Source: Flavimobilis sp052324925
GTDB taxonomy: Bacteria > Actinomycetota > Actinomycetes > Actinomycetales > Cellulomonadaceae
Length of the DNA: 64,000 nt
Direction: 5' to 3' (one strand)
NCBI GenBank assembly: GCA_052324925.1
Contig: JBQPRE010000004.1
Part shown: positions 1 through 8,302 of the stretch, piece after piece
Layout of the letters: every line of letters starts with the position of its first letter
How positions within the stretch are numbered: position 1 is the first letter of the stretch
Notes under the pieces: model-generated
The model's input: the letters and a program-made list of their open reading frames with translations, nothing else
Told to the model about the DNA's origin: nothing
Databases searched by the model: none
Made by a program: the position numbers and the translations under genes

Positions 1-672
1 CCCTTGCGTGTCGGCCCAGTGGAAGACGAGCCCGAGCGAGGACTCCTGCGTCTCGTTGAGCCCCATGACCTTCGAGAGGAGCAGGGGGCCGAAATCGGTG
101 ATCGTCGTGCGGATGGGCACGCCGGTCCCGAGCCCGCCGAGCGTGTAGAACTCGGTGGGGAACGTCGTCGGCGACCAGTCCTGGCCCAGGCCTGAGGTCC
201 GTGCGAGCAGCTTGTCCGAGCCGGTTCCGGGCACGACGAGGCCTGAGAGATCGCCCTTGACGTCCGCGAGGAAGACGGGGACTCCGGCGGCCGAGAGCGA
301 CTCGGCCATGCCCTGCAGGGTGCGGGTCTTGCCCGTCCCCGTTGCGCCGGCGACGAGCCCGTGCCGGTTGAGCATCGCGAGAGGGAGCCCGACCTGCACC
401 TCAGGGTTGGGGACGGGCTCGCCGTCCGGGCCGGTCTCGAGGAGTGCACCGAGCGGGAGCGTCGGGCCGTCGAACGCGTAGCCGTCGCGCACCGTGAGGG
501 CCCAGCTGGCGAGCGGCGCTTCGGGTGCCGCAGCACCCGCGAGAGCGGCCTCGGCCGCCTCGAGCGCCGCCTGAGCGGCGGCGGCGCGGGCGTCGGCAGC
601 ATCCGCAGCGGCTTGGGCGGCGGCGGCACGCAAGGCCGCCAGATCGGGTGTGGACGCGGCAGCATCGTTCAT
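1..672 (-). CDS. HerA-like (DUF853) ATPase, 3' end outside the window
   Basis: The first 224 residues of a minus-strand reading frame are present and the gene runs off the left edge. An Ala-rich, coiled-coil-prone N-terminus (residues 1-55) precedes a P-loop GATGTGKT at 109-116 inside the text HGLVAGATGTGKTRTLQG, followed by VFLADVKGDLSGL. That arrangement is characteristic of the helicase HerA-like/DUF853 (YjgR) family of soluble P-loop ATPases, whose precise function is unsettled; a role in DNA or protein remodelling is only inferred. The ATG at 672 is preceded by TAGGAT (680-685) with a 7-nt gap, which fits a leaderless transcript. It is divergent from the DegV gene. The family assignment is fairly firm; the C-terminal half cannot be seen. 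Confidence 0.82.
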   Translation of the reverse strand, partial: MNDAAASTPDLAALRAAAAQAAADAADARAAAAQAALEAAEAALAGAAAPEAPLASWALTVRDGYAFDGPTLPLGALLETGPDGEPVPNPEVQVGLPLAMLNRHGLVAGATGTGKTRTLQGMAESLSAAGVPVFLADVKGDLSGLVVPGTGSDKLLARTSGLGQDWSPTTFPTEFYTLGGLGTGVPIRTTITDFGPLLLSKVMGLNETQESSLGLVFHWADTQG

Positions 673-679
673 GACGTGG

Positions 680-685
680 ATCCTA
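680..685 (-). promoter_or_regulatory. -10 box TAGGAT, leaderless start of the HerA-like gene
   Basis: TAGGAT on the minus strand ends 7 nt before the ATG at 672, so transcription would begin at or next to the start codon. No Shine-Dalgarno sequence is present between them. Confidence 0.55.
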
Positions 686-745
686 GGTGCCCGCGCGTGA
701 TCGTGGGAGCTCAGCACCCGACGGACCTGGTCCCGTGTCGGCTAG

Positions 746-751
746 TAGTGT
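746..751 (+). promoter_or_regulatory. -10 box TAGTGT, leaderless start of degV
   Basis: TAGTGT ends 6 nt before the ATG at 758 (an overlapping TAGTAG lies at 743-748). The gap GCCCCC has no ribosome-binding character, so a leaderless mRNA is the simplest reading. Confidence 0.55.
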
Positions 752-757
752 GCCCCC

Positions 758-1648
758 ATGCCCTCGCTGCCCGGTGTTCGCGTCGTCACGGACTCGACGT
801 GCGCCCTGCCTCACGCGTGGGCGCAGCAGGCGGGCATCCTCACCGTGCCGTTGGGCGTCACGGTCGACGGCGTCGAGCACCGCGAGGGAATCGACGTTGA
901 CGACGCCGCGCTCGCGCACGCGATCGCGGCGGGACAGCGGGTGACGACGACGCAACCAGCCCCGGCCGCGTTCACGGACACCTTCGCCCGGCTCGCGGAC
1001 GAGGGCGCGACCGAGATCGTGTCCCTGCACCTGTCGGGCGAGCTCTCTGGAACCGTCGATTCAGCAGCGGTCGCTGCCCGGACGGCCGCCGTGCCCGTGC
1101 GCGTCATCGACTCACGGAGCGCGGCGTCAGGCCTTGGCCTTGCGGCGCTCGTCGCCGCGCGGGCGGCCGCGGCGGGGGCGGCCGGCGACCAGGTTGAGGA
1201 CGTTGCGCGGGGGGTCGCGGCGTCGGCCACGATCCTCTTCCTCGTGGGCTCGCTCGATCACCTGCGCCGCGGTGGACGTCTCTCGCGCGCGAGCGCGGCT
1301 GTCGGCACCGTGCTCGGCATGCGGCCACTGCTCACGGTGCGCGACGGGCGCATCGAGGTCTTCGCCAAGGTGCGGACGCGGGCGGCTGCGATCGATCGCA
1401 TGGCCGAGGTGGTGCGTGAGGCCGCGCAGACGATGTCTCGGCCGCTCGTGGCGGTTCACCACCTCGACACGACGGACGATGCCACCGCGTTGGGGGAGCG
1501 CCTCGCGGACGTCTCCTCCGAGCCGGTTCTCGTCGGCCCGATCGGCGCGGTGCTCGGAGCGCACGTCGGTCCCGGCCTGCTCGCAGCCGTCGTCGTCGAC
1601 GCCGACCCGCGTCCGGTTCGCCCTGACCACACGAGCGCGCTGGGCTGA
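758..1648 (+). CDS. DegV family fatty-acid-binding protein
   Basis: A 296-residue cytoplasmic protein beginning GVRVVTDSTCALP after a short lead, the usual VTDS opening of DegV proteins. It also has the LHLSGELSGT motif near residue 90, the SRSAASGLGL stretch, and LVGSLDHLRRGGRLSRASA near residue 165. DegV/FakB proteins bind a single fatty acid and, where a FakA kinase exists, present it for phosphorylation. No FakA-type kinase is adjacent here, so the ligand and role are inferred from the family. The length is typical. It lies 11-62 nt upstream of comEA on the same strand. Confidence 0.88.
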   Translation: MPSLPGVRVVTDSTCALPHAWAQQAGILTVPLGVTVDGVEHREGIDVDDAALAHAIAAGQRVTTTQPAPAAFTDTFARLADEGATEIVSLHLSGELSGTVDSAAVAARTAAVPVRVIDSRSAASGLGLAALVAARAAAAGAAGDQVEDVARGVAASATILFLVGSLDHLRRGGRLSRASAAVGTVLGMRPLLTVRDGRIEVFAKVRTRAAAIDRMAEVVREAAQTMSRPLVAVHHLDTTDDATALGERLADVSSEPVLVGPIGAVLGAHVGPGLLAAVVVDADPRPVRPDHTSALG

Positions 1649-1710
1649 CGTCGTCCCCTGTGGCGACGCACGCCCGGGCGCACGAGGGCTCCGGGCGGCA
1701 CGGTTGCCCC

Positions 1711-2523
1711 ATGCAGCCACGCGTTCCGGGCCAGGCCGCCGCGGCCGACCCAGACCCCGACGATGTCGCTGCCCTGCGCGCCCGCCTCCTCGCAGGTCGC
1801 TCCGACCGCATCGTCCGCGCCCATCCGGCCGACCACCTCGACCCCGGAGAACCGCCCGCCCGCGGTCGCACGGCGTGGGCTGTGACGACGCGCTCGGTCG
1901 TCATGGGCGTCGTCGTCATCGTCGCGCTCGCTGCCGCACTCATCGTTCGTGCCCTCGGGTCCGAGCCGGGTGACGTGGTGCACCTGCCCGCGGTGGCCGC
2001 GTCCCCGGCACGGGGTGGGCCCCTCGCTCCGGCCGGCGGTGAGCCGTCCTCTCATGCAGGAACCGAGACGGCGGTGGTGGGGCCGGTCGTCCACGTCGTC
2101 GGCCGCGTTCGTCGTCCCGGCGTCGTCACGCTCGGGCCAGGGGCCCGCGTGGCTGACGCGGTCGACGCCGCCGGCGGCCTGCGCAAGGACGCTGACGTGA
2201 GTTCCGTCAATCTCGCGAGGCTCGTGACCGACGGCGAGCAGATCGTCGTGCCCCGCACGGGCGACGAGCTGACCCGCAGACCAGACGCGCAGGCCGAGCC
2301 CGGCGCGCCGCAGCCCGCCGGGGGAGCGAGCCACGTCGACATCAACTCCGCCGACGCCGCAGCTCTCGACGCCCTGCCGGGAATCGGCCCTGTCCTTGCG
2401 CAGCGCATCGTCGACCACAGGGAGCAGCACGGCCCGTTCCCGGACGTCGCGGCGCTCTCCGACGTGTCCGGGATCGGGCCGGCTCTCGAGAAGCGTCTCG
2501 CCGATCTGGTGCGTGCGGGTTGA
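1711..2523 (+). CDS. comEA: ComEA-like DNA-uptake DNA-binding protein
   Basis: A 270-residue protein with a cytoplasmic Arg/Ala-rich N-terminus, one membrane segment (about residues 61-81, VVMGVVVIVALAAALIV), an SLBB domain (about 123-183, VHVVGRVRRPGVVTL) and a C-terminal helix-hairpin-helix pair (about 208-268, with LPGIGPVLAQRI and VSGIGPALEKRL). This is the standard ComEA architecture: an anchored receptor that binds double-stranded DNA outside the membrane and feeds the ComEC channel. A GTG at 1660 in the same frame would add 17 residues; I prefer the ATG at 1711 because the extra residues look like shadow coding and no ribosome-binding site precedes either start convincingly. The stop overlaps the comEC start. 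Confidence 0.88.
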   Translation: MQPRVPGQAAAADPDPDDVAALRARLLAGRSDRIVRAHPADHLDPGEPPARGRTAWAVTTRSVVMGVVVIVALAAALIVRALGSEPGDVVHLPAVAASPARGGPLAPAGGEPSSHAGTETAVVGPVVHVVGRVRRPGVVTLGPGARVADAVDAAGGLRKDADVSSVNLARLVTDGEQIVVPRTGDELTRRPDAQAEPGAPQPAGGASHVDINSADAAALDALPGIGPVLAQRIVDHREQHGPFPDVAALSDVSGIGPALEKRLADLVRAG

Positions 2524-4043
2524 GGCGAACCGACGTCCGGCTCGTGCCGCTCGCCCTCACGGTGTGGCTCGTGACGGGTCTGCTTGTGGGGCACGTGACC
2601 GGCGCCGCTCTCGTCTCGGCGCTCGCTGTGGCTGCGGCGCTGGCCGTGGTCGTGCGCGCACGTGCGCGCCGGGCGCGGCGGGCGGCTCGGACGGGTCTGC
2701 CCGGAGTCGCGCTGTGCCTCGCCGGGGCAGCAGTGGCCGCGGGTGTCGTCGCGGTCGATGCGGGCTCGGCCCGTTCGGTCCTGCTCGCGGAGGCCGCGCA
2801 CGACGGGGTGCGGGTGACCGCCGACGTCCTCGTCGCAGGGCAGCCGCGTCGGCTCCCGAGCCGGTGGGGCGGTCCGCCGCGCTACGGCGTCGAGGTGCGC
2901 GTCGAGCGGGTGCGCGTGCACGCGTCCGGAGAGGCAGCCGTCCGCGAGGAGGTGACGAAGATCCCGGCGACCCTCGACGGGACCCGATGGGGCGATGTGC
3001 GCGTGGGTGAGCGGCTCTCGGCGACGGCGACGGTCCGGGCGAGCGGGCGGGACGGTCGCCGGGCCCGGTACGAGCTGCGCGGCGCCACGACACCCCGACC
3101 GATCGCCGAGGCAGGTCCCGTGCGCCGCTGGGCCCACCACCTGCGTGCGGGGCTGCGCGAGGCGGTCGACGGCCTCCCGCCCGACGCGGCTGGACTCGTG
3201 CCCGGGCTCGCGGTGGGGGACACGTCAGCGCTCGCCGACGACCTCGCCGAGGCGATGCGCACGACCGGGCTCACCCACCTCACTGCGGTCTCCGGCGCGC
3301 ACTTCTCGCTCATCGGCGCTCTTGTCCTCGCACTCGCGACGGCGCTGCGTGTGCCGCGCGGTCCGCGCATCGCGGCCACGGTCGTCGTGCTGGGAGGCCT
3401 CGTCGCGGTCGTTGGCCCTGAACCTTCTGTCCTGCGGGCCGCTGGCACGGGGGCGATCGGTCTTCTCGCGCTCGCGATGGGACGGCGTGGCGCGGCGATC
3501 CCGGCGCTCGCGGCGGGTGTCGTCGTGCTGCTCCTGCTCGACCCGTGGCTCGCTCGGTCGGCGGGTCTTGCGCTCTCGGTTGCTGCGACGGTGGGGCTCG
3601 TCGTCGGTGGTCCGCTCGTGCTCGGTGGGTTGCACGGGGCGCGGCGCTGGCTCGTCGCGGCCGTCGCGGCCCCTGCGCTCGCGCAGCTCGCGTGCGCGCC
3701 CGTGCTCGTCCTGCTGACACCGACGCTCCCGACGTGGTCGTTGCCGGCGAACATCGTGGCGGCCCCCGTCGTCGCTCCGACGACGATCCTCGGCATCGCT
3801 GCGGCCCTGTGCGCCCCGTTCTCGGCCGACGGCGCCGCATGGCTCGCGTCGTGCGCGGGGTACGGCGCGTCCTGGATCGCGGGAGTCGCGCGGGCGCTCG
3901 CTCAGTGGCCCGGGGCGGCGCTGCCGTGGATCCCGGGCGCGGTCGGGGTCGTGGTGCTCCTTCTTGCCGAGGCGGTGCTGGTGGCGGCGGTCGTGGTGGT
4001 GGTGCGCCGGGTCACCGGTGTCGGTGGCTCGTGGGACCCTTGA
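2520..4043 (+). CDS. comEC: ComEC/Rec2-type DNA-uptake channel, short form
   Basis: A 507-residue polytopic membrane protein. It has two N-terminal membrane helices and an OB-like soluble region (DUF4131-type, residues about 25-190). The Competence domain begins at PGLAVGDTSAL and has the hallmark TTGLTHLTAVSGAHFSLI near residue 245, followed by a series of hydrophobic helices to the C-terminus. It starts with TTG inside a TTGA overlap with comEA, which suggests translational coupling. ComEC carries single-stranded DNA across the cytoplasmic membrane. The frequently present C-terminal metallo-beta-lactamase-like nuclease domain is absent: the gene ends 3 nt before holA, so there is no room for it. 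Confidence 0.88.
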   Translation: MRRTDVRLVPLALTVWLVTGLLVGHVTGAALVSALAVAAALAVVVRARARRARRAARTGLPGVALCLAGAAVAAGVVAVDAGSARSVLLAEAAHDGVRVTADVLVAGQPRRLPSRWGGPPRYGVEVRVERVRVHASGEAAVREEVTKIPATLDGTRWGDVRVGERLSATATVRASGRDGRRARYELRGATTPRPIAEAGPVRRWAHHLRAGLREAVDGLPPDAAGLVPGLAVGDTSALADDLAEAMRTTGLTHLTAVSGAHFSLIGALVLALATALRVPRGPRIAATVVVLGGLVAVVGPEPSVLRAAGTGAIGLLALAMGRRGAAIPALAAGVVVLLLLDPWLARSAGLALSVAATVGLVVGGPLVLGGLHGARRWLVAAVAAPALAQLACAPVLVLLTPTLPTWSLPANIVAAPVVAPTTILGIAAALCAPFSADGAAWLASCAGYGASWIAGVARALAQWPGAALPWIPGAVGVVVLLLAEAVLVAAVVVVVRRVTGVGGSWDP

Positions 4044-4046
4044 GGC

Positions 4047-5057
4047 ATGGCCGCACGTACGACGTCCCGCAGCTCCCGCCCCGCCGCTGGCATGTCGTGG
4101 GACGAGGTTGAGCTTGCTCCCGTCGTCCTCGTGCACGGGGCCGAGCACGTGCTCGTGGAGCGTGCGGTGCAGCGTCTACGCGGCCTCGCGCGGGAGGCCC
4201 AGCCCGAGGTCGAGGTCGTCGAGATCGAGGCGTCGACGTACCAGTCGGGCTTCCTCGCGGTCGAGACGAGCCCGTCGCTCTTCGCGGAGCACCGCCTTGT
4301 CGTCGTGCGGGGGGCCGAGTCCCTCACAGACGCGCTCATGACGGACGTGCTCGCGTACCTTGCGGCACCCGCGTCGGACGTCTGGCTCGTGATCGAGCAT
4401 CGTGGCGGCCAGCGCGGCAAGAAGCTGCTCGACGGCCTGCGCGCGGCGGGCGTCCCTGTCGTCGCGTGCGAGCCCGTCAAGAAGGACTCCGAGAAGGCAT
4501 CGTTCGTCAGCAGCGAGTTCCGGCGCGGCGGCCGCCGGGTCGAGGCTGGAGCAGTACGGGCCTTGGTCGAGGCGCTCGGGGCCGACCTGCGCGAGCTCGC
4601 GTCCGCGTGCGAGCAGCTCATGGCTGACACGACGGGAACGATTACCGAGGCCACGGTGGGGACGTACTACGGTGGCCGCGTCGAGGCCACGGGCTTCCGC
4701 GTCGCCGACGCCGCGGTCGCTGGTCAGCGCGCTCAGGCCGTCGCCCTGCTACGGCACGCGATCGCGACGGGCGTCGACCCGGTCCCGATCGTGGCGGTCC
4801 TCGCGCTCAAGCTGCGCCAGCTCGCCAAGGTCGCGGCCATGCGTGGCCGCGGTGGCGTGAGCGCCTCCGAGCTCGGGCTCGCCCCCTGGCAGGTCGACCG
4901 CGCACGCAAGGATCTCCAACGATGGACCCCTGACGGCCTCGCGGCGGCCATCACCGCGGTCGCTGACGCCGACGCCGAGGTCAAGGGGCAGGGCCGCGAC
5001 CCCGTCTTCGCGGTCGAGCGGGCCGTCTTGCGCATCTGCGCCGCGACGCGCGCCTGA
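4047..5057 (+). CDS. holA: DNA polymerase III delta subunit
   Basis: A 336-residue protein starting 3 nt after comEC. The N-terminal part (APVVLVHGAEHVLVERAV) and the section LVVVRGAESLTDAL through VWLVIEHRGGQRGKKLL match the delta-subunit AAA+-like fold. The C-terminal collar region includes FRVADAAVAGQRAQAVALLR and ALKLRQLAKVAAMRGRGG. Delta opens the beta sliding clamp within the clamp-loader complex. Its position right after comEA-comEC is the conserved order in many Gram-positive bacteria. An alternative in-frame start MSWDEVEL about 15 residues downstream is possible because the first residues are low complexity. Confidence 0.92.
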   Translation: MAARTTSRSSRPAAGMSWDEVELAPVVLVHGAEHVLVERAVQRLRGLAREAQPEVEVVEIEASTYQSGFLAVETSPSLFAEHRLVVVRGAESLTDALMTDVLAYLAAPASDVWLVIEHRGGQRGKKLLDGLRAAGVPVVACEPVKKDSEKASFVSSEFRRGGRRVEAGAVRALVEALGADLRELASACEQLMADTTGTITEATVGTYYGGRVEATGFRVADAAVAGQRAQAVALLRHAIATGVDPVPIVAVLALKLRQLAKVAAMRGRGGVSASELGLAPWQVDRARKDLQRWTPDGLAAAITAVADADAEVKGQGRDPVFAVERAVLRICAATRA

Positions 5058-5147
5058 TCCGTCCGCGTCGGCGCCGCGACGCGCTCCCGACGCTCGACGG
5101 GCCGCGCGCCGTCGGCGCCTGACCGCGCGCGTCGTCGGAGCATGACG

Positions 5148-5178
5148 AAAGCGCCGCACCCCGTGAGGGATGCGGCGC
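5148..5178 (-). terminator. rpsT terminator hairpin
   Basis: An 8-bp perfect stem, GCGCCGCA (5151-5158) paired with TGCGGCGC (5171-5178), with a 12-nt loop. On the minus strand the stem is followed by TTT (5150-5148), so it serves rpsT. It lies between convergent holA and rpsT. Confidence 0.7.
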
Positions 5179-5219
5179 CTTCGACGTTCACGTGTCGGTG
5201 CCGAGGCACCGCAGACGCG

Positions 5220-5480
5220 TCAGAGAGCGTTGACCGCCTTGGCAAGAGCCGACTTGCGGTTGGCAGCCTGGTTGAGGTGGATGACACCCTTCGAGACAGC
5301 CTTGTCCAGCTTCTTCGACGCAGCGACGAGGGCGGCCACAGCGGCCTCCTTGTCGCCAGCCGCCACAGCCTCGCGAACCTTGCGGGTGAAGGTACGGAGC
5401 TCAGCCTTGACAGCCTTGTTACGCAGGCGCGCCTTTTCGTTGGTGCGGATGCGCTTGATCTGGGACTTGATGTTCGCCAC
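5220..5480 (-). CDS. rpsT: 30S ribosomal protein S20
   Basis: An 86-residue basic protein beginning VANIKSQIKRIRTNEKAR and ending NRKSALAKAVNAL, the full-length S20 pattern. The start is GTG at 5480, giving the invariant (M)ANIKSQIKR N-terminus; a longer upstream reading frame exists but is not family-like. AGAAAG about 8 nt upstream is the likely ribosome-binding site. S20 binds the 5' domain of 16S rRNA early in 30S assembly. It is a monocistronic gene convergent with holA. Confidence 0.96.
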   Translation of the reverse strand: MANIKSQIKRIRTNEKARLRNKAVKAELRTFTRKVREAVAAGDKEAAVAALVAASKKLDKAVSKGVIHLNQAANRKSALAKAVNAL

Positions 5481-5725
5481 GTGTGGACTTTCTGGTGTGT
5501 TCGCCCGAGGGCGAGCGGATAGGTCGTAGAGAGCGGCTCCGACGCCGGGACTGGGGTGGGGAACCCGTGGTGAGGCGCCAGAACGGTGCCCGCCGACCTG
5601 GGCGGACACGCAAAGGTCGACATTACCAGTGGAATGGGCCCGCGGTCGAGGTTGACATCACGTGGCGCGCGGCACGTCGACGAACGTCGCGCCGCCGGTC
5701 TGGGAACGGGGCTGACGCCTGCGCG

Positions 5726-6325
5726 TCAGAGCAGGCCGACGACGTCATTGAAGAGCGCCCGGTCCATGATCGCGCCCTCGCGCCGCACCGCGGCGGGGTC
5801 GAGGCGCACCACGCGGTCGAGCCGGACCTCGGAGTCGCGACCGCGCGGGTCCCACGGACCTGACCCGATGTCCATCCAGCGCGGGCCGTCTCCGCGCTGT
5901 CTGCGGCTGTGGTCCTTGCTCGTGAGCATGAGCCCGAGCAGCCAGTCGCCGTCGTGCCCGACGACGAGGACGGGCCGATCCTTGCCCTGGGTGAAGTCCT
6001 CCTCGTAGGGGACCCACGTCCACACGATCTCACCGGGGTCTGCGTCGCCGTCGAGCTCGGGGTTGTAGACGGGGACGACGCGTCCCGTGAAGTCCCCCGG
6101 GTAGCCTGCGTGGTCGTGCGCGGCTCCGTCGCCGCTGCTCGGTGTGCCGCTGCGTGTGCCCGCCGGGCCGGGTGCGTGCGGGCGCGGCGCGGACGGCGTC
6201 GGCCGGGGGCTGCGTGCGGGACCGGGAGCGTCAGCCGGGCGTGACGTCGACCTGCGTGACGTGAGGAGCGAGACGGCGACGCGCGCCGCGCGGGCAAGGA
6301 CGTCCGACCAGGGGCTCGTAGGCAT
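5726..6325 (-). CDS. PemK/MazF-like protein without a visible antitoxin
   Basis: A 199-residue protein. Residues 1-85 are a Pro/Ala/Ser-rich, low-complexity extension. The rest is a MazF/PemK-like fold with FTGRVVPVYNPELDG, EIVWTWVPYEEDF, KDRPVLVVG and LGLMLTSKDHS. MazF/PemK proteins are endoribonuclease toxins, but several actinobacterial members of this type are chromosomal singletons with unknown activity, and no small antitoxin gene precedes it. The catalytic surface cannot be judged from sequence alone. TACCCT (6332-6337) ends 6 nt before the ATG, so it appears leaderless and transcribed on its own, divergent from lepA. Confidence 0.75.
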   Translation of the reverse strand: MPTSPWSDVLARAARVAVSLLTSRRSTSRPADAPGPARSPRPTPSAPRPHAPGPAGTRSGTPSSGDGAAHDHAGYPGDFTGRVVPVYNPELDGDADPGEIVWTWVPYEEDFTQGKDRPVLVVGHDGDWLLGLMLTSKDHSRRQRGDGPRWMDIGSGPWDPRGRDSEVRLDRVVRLDPAAVRREGAIMDRALFNDVVGLL

Positions 6326-6331
6326 GGCCTC

Positions 6332-6337
6332 AGGGTA
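6332..6337 (-). promoter_or_regulatory. -10 box TACCCT, leaderless start of the PemK/MazF-like gene
   Basis: On the minus strand TACCCT is followed by GAGGCC and then the ATG at 6325, the same 6-nt arrangement seen at several other starts in this window. Confidence 0.5.
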
Positions 6338-6415
6338 GCGAGGTCGGGACGTGGCGCCCGGCGCACCCGGCAGGGCGGCGATCATGTCGCCCGTATCCGT
6401 GGGAGAATGGGGTCC

Positions 6416-8302
6416 GTGACTCCGATCCCCTCCGCAGCCGAGACGGCACGTATCAGGCCCGCCGCGACCGCGCCGGAGCTCCTGCGCAACTTCTGCATCA
6501 TCGCCCACATCGACCACGGCAAGTCGACGCTGGCGGACCGCATGCTCCAGCTCACCGGCGTCGTCGAGCAGCGTGCCATGCGCGCGCAGTACCTCGACCG
6601 CATGGACATCGAGCGCGAGCGCGGCATCACGATCAAGTCCCAGGCGGTGCGTATGCCGTGGGCCCACGTCGCCGAGGACGGGGTGAGCACGCCGTACGCG
6701 CTCAACATGATCGACACCCCGGGGCACGTCGACTTCACGTACGAGGTCTCCCGCTCGCTCGCCGCGTGCGAGGGCGCCGTCCTCCTCGTCGACGCTGCGC
6801 AGGGCATCGAGGCTCAGACTCTCGCGAACCTCTACCTCGCGATGGAGAACGAGCTCGCGATCATCCCCGTGCTCAACAAGATCGATCTTCCGGCGGCTCA
6901 GCCTGAGAAGTACGCGGAAGAGATCGCGGGTCTCGTGGGCGTCGACCCTGAGACGGTCCTCAAGGTGTCGGGCAAGACGGGCGTCGGCGTTGTCGAGCTG
7001 CTCGACCGCATCGTCGAGACCGTGCCGCCGCCCGTCGGCGACGCGGACGCGCCCGCCCGCGCCATGATCTTCGACTCGGTGTACGACACCTACCGGGGCG
7101 TCGTCACGTACGTGCGTGTCGTCGACGGCAAGCTCAACCCGCGCGAGCGCATCTCGATGATGTCGACGCGCGCGACGCATGACCTCCTCGAGATCGGTGT
7201 CTCGGCCCCTGAGCCGCACCCGACGGACGGTCTGGGCGTCGGCGAGGTCGGCTACCTCATCACGGGCGTCAAGGATGTGCGCCAGTCGAAGGTCGGCGAC
7301 ACCGTGACGAACTCGGCCAAGCCCGCGACGGAGGCCCTGGGTGGGTACAGCGACCCCAAGCCGATGGTCTTCTCGGGTCTGTACCCGATCGACGGCTCGG
7401 ACTACCCGATCCTTCGCGATGCGCTCGACAAGCTCAAGCTCAACGACGCCGCACTCGTCTATGAGCCTGAGACGTCGGTTGCGCTCGGCTTCGGCTTCCG
7501 CGTCGGCTACCTCGGCCTGCTCCACCTCGAGATCGTGCGCGAGCGGCTCGAGCGGGAGTTTGACCTCTCGCTCATCTCGACAGCTCCCAACGTCATCTAC
7601 GACGTGACGATGGAAGACAAGTCGATCATCACGGTGACGAACCCGAGCGAGTTCCCGGGCGGCAAGATCGGCGAGGTCCGCGAGCCGGTCGTCAAGGCGA
7701 CGATCCTCGCGCCCGCGGAGTTCATCGGCGCGATCATGGAGCTGTGCCAGACGAAGCGTGGGGACCTGCAGGGCATGGACTACCTGTCCGCGGACCGCGT
7801 TGAGCTGCGCTACTTCCTCCCGCTGGCTGAGATCGTCTTCGACTTCTTCGACCAGCTGAAGTCCAAGACGCGGGGCTACGCCTCGCTCGACTACGACGTC
7901 ATCGGTGAGCAGGCAGCCGAGCTCGTCAAGGTCGACATCCTGCTCCAGGGTGAGCAGGTCGATGCGTTCAGTGCGATCGTCCACAAGGACAAGGCGTACG
8001 CGTACGGCGTCATGATGACGGGCAAGCTCAAGGAGCTCATCCCCAGGCAGCAGTTCGAGGTGCCGATCCAGGCGGCGATCGGCGCGCGCGTGATCGCGCG
8101 CGAGACGATCCGTGCGATCCGTAAGGACGTTCTTGCCAAGTGCTACGGCGGCGACATCTCCCGTAAGCGCAAGCTGCTTGAGAAGCAGAAGGAAGGCAAG
8201 AAGCGCATGAAGACGATCGGTCGCGTCGACGTGCCTCAGGAGGCGTTCATCGCGGCGCTCTCGTCCGACGCCGCCGACCCGAAGGACAAGGCGAAGAAGT
8301 GA
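6416..8302 (+). CDS. lepA: Elongation factor 4 (LepA), ribosome back-translocation GTPase
   Basis: A translational GTPase of about 628 residues. G1 is AHIDHGKST, followed by the switch region RERGITIKSQAVRM, G3 DTPGHVDFTYEVSRSL and G4 NKIDLP. The LepA-specific C-terminal domain contains SKTRGYASLDYD and ends CYGGDISRKRKLLEKQKEGKKRMK. EF4 acts on stalled ribosomes and in late 30S maturation. An ATG at 6407 would add three residues, but its purine-rich GGGAG is only 1 nt away; the GTG at 6416 sits 10 nt from GGGAG and 7 nt from a -10-like GAGAAT, so I prefer it. hemW overlaps the 3' end. Confidence 0.96.
   Translation: MTPIPSAAETARIRPAATAPELLRNFCIIAHIDHGKSTLADRMLQLTGVVEQRAMRAQYLDRMDIERERGITIKSQAVRMPWAHVAEDGVSTPYALNMIDTPGHVDFTYEVSRSLAACEGAVLLVDAAQGIEAQTLANLYLAMENELAIIPVLNKIDLPAAQPEKYAEEIAGLVGVDPETVLKVSGKTGVGVVELLDRIVETVPPPVGDADAPARAMIFDSVYDTYRGVVTYVRVVDGKLNPRERISMMSTRATHDLLEIGVSAPEPHPTDGLGVGEVGYLITGVKDVRQSKVGDTVTNSAKPATEALGGYSDPKPMVFSGLYPIDGSDYPILRDALDKLKLNDAALVYEPETSVALGFGFRVGYLGLLHLEIVRERLEREFDLSLISTAPNVIYDVTMEDKSIITVTNPSEFPGGKIGEVREPVVKATILAPAEFIGAIMELCQTKRGDLQGMDYLSADRVELRYFLPLAEIVFDFFDQLKSKTRGYASLDYDVIGEQAAELVKVDILLQGEQVDAFSAIVHKDKAYAYGVMMTGKLKELIPRQQFEVPIQAAIGARVIARETIRAIRKDVLAKCYGGDISRKRKLLEKQKEGKKRMKTIGRVDVPQEAFIAALSSDAADPKDKAKK

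Noticed and set aside
5726..7984. A 752-codon open frame antisense to lepA that continues into the PemK/MazF-like gene
   Set aside because: The part opposite lepA is the mirror of a well-conserved gene in high-GC DNA and is rich in Arg, Asp and Val from antisense codons; only the 5726-6325 part resembles a protein family.
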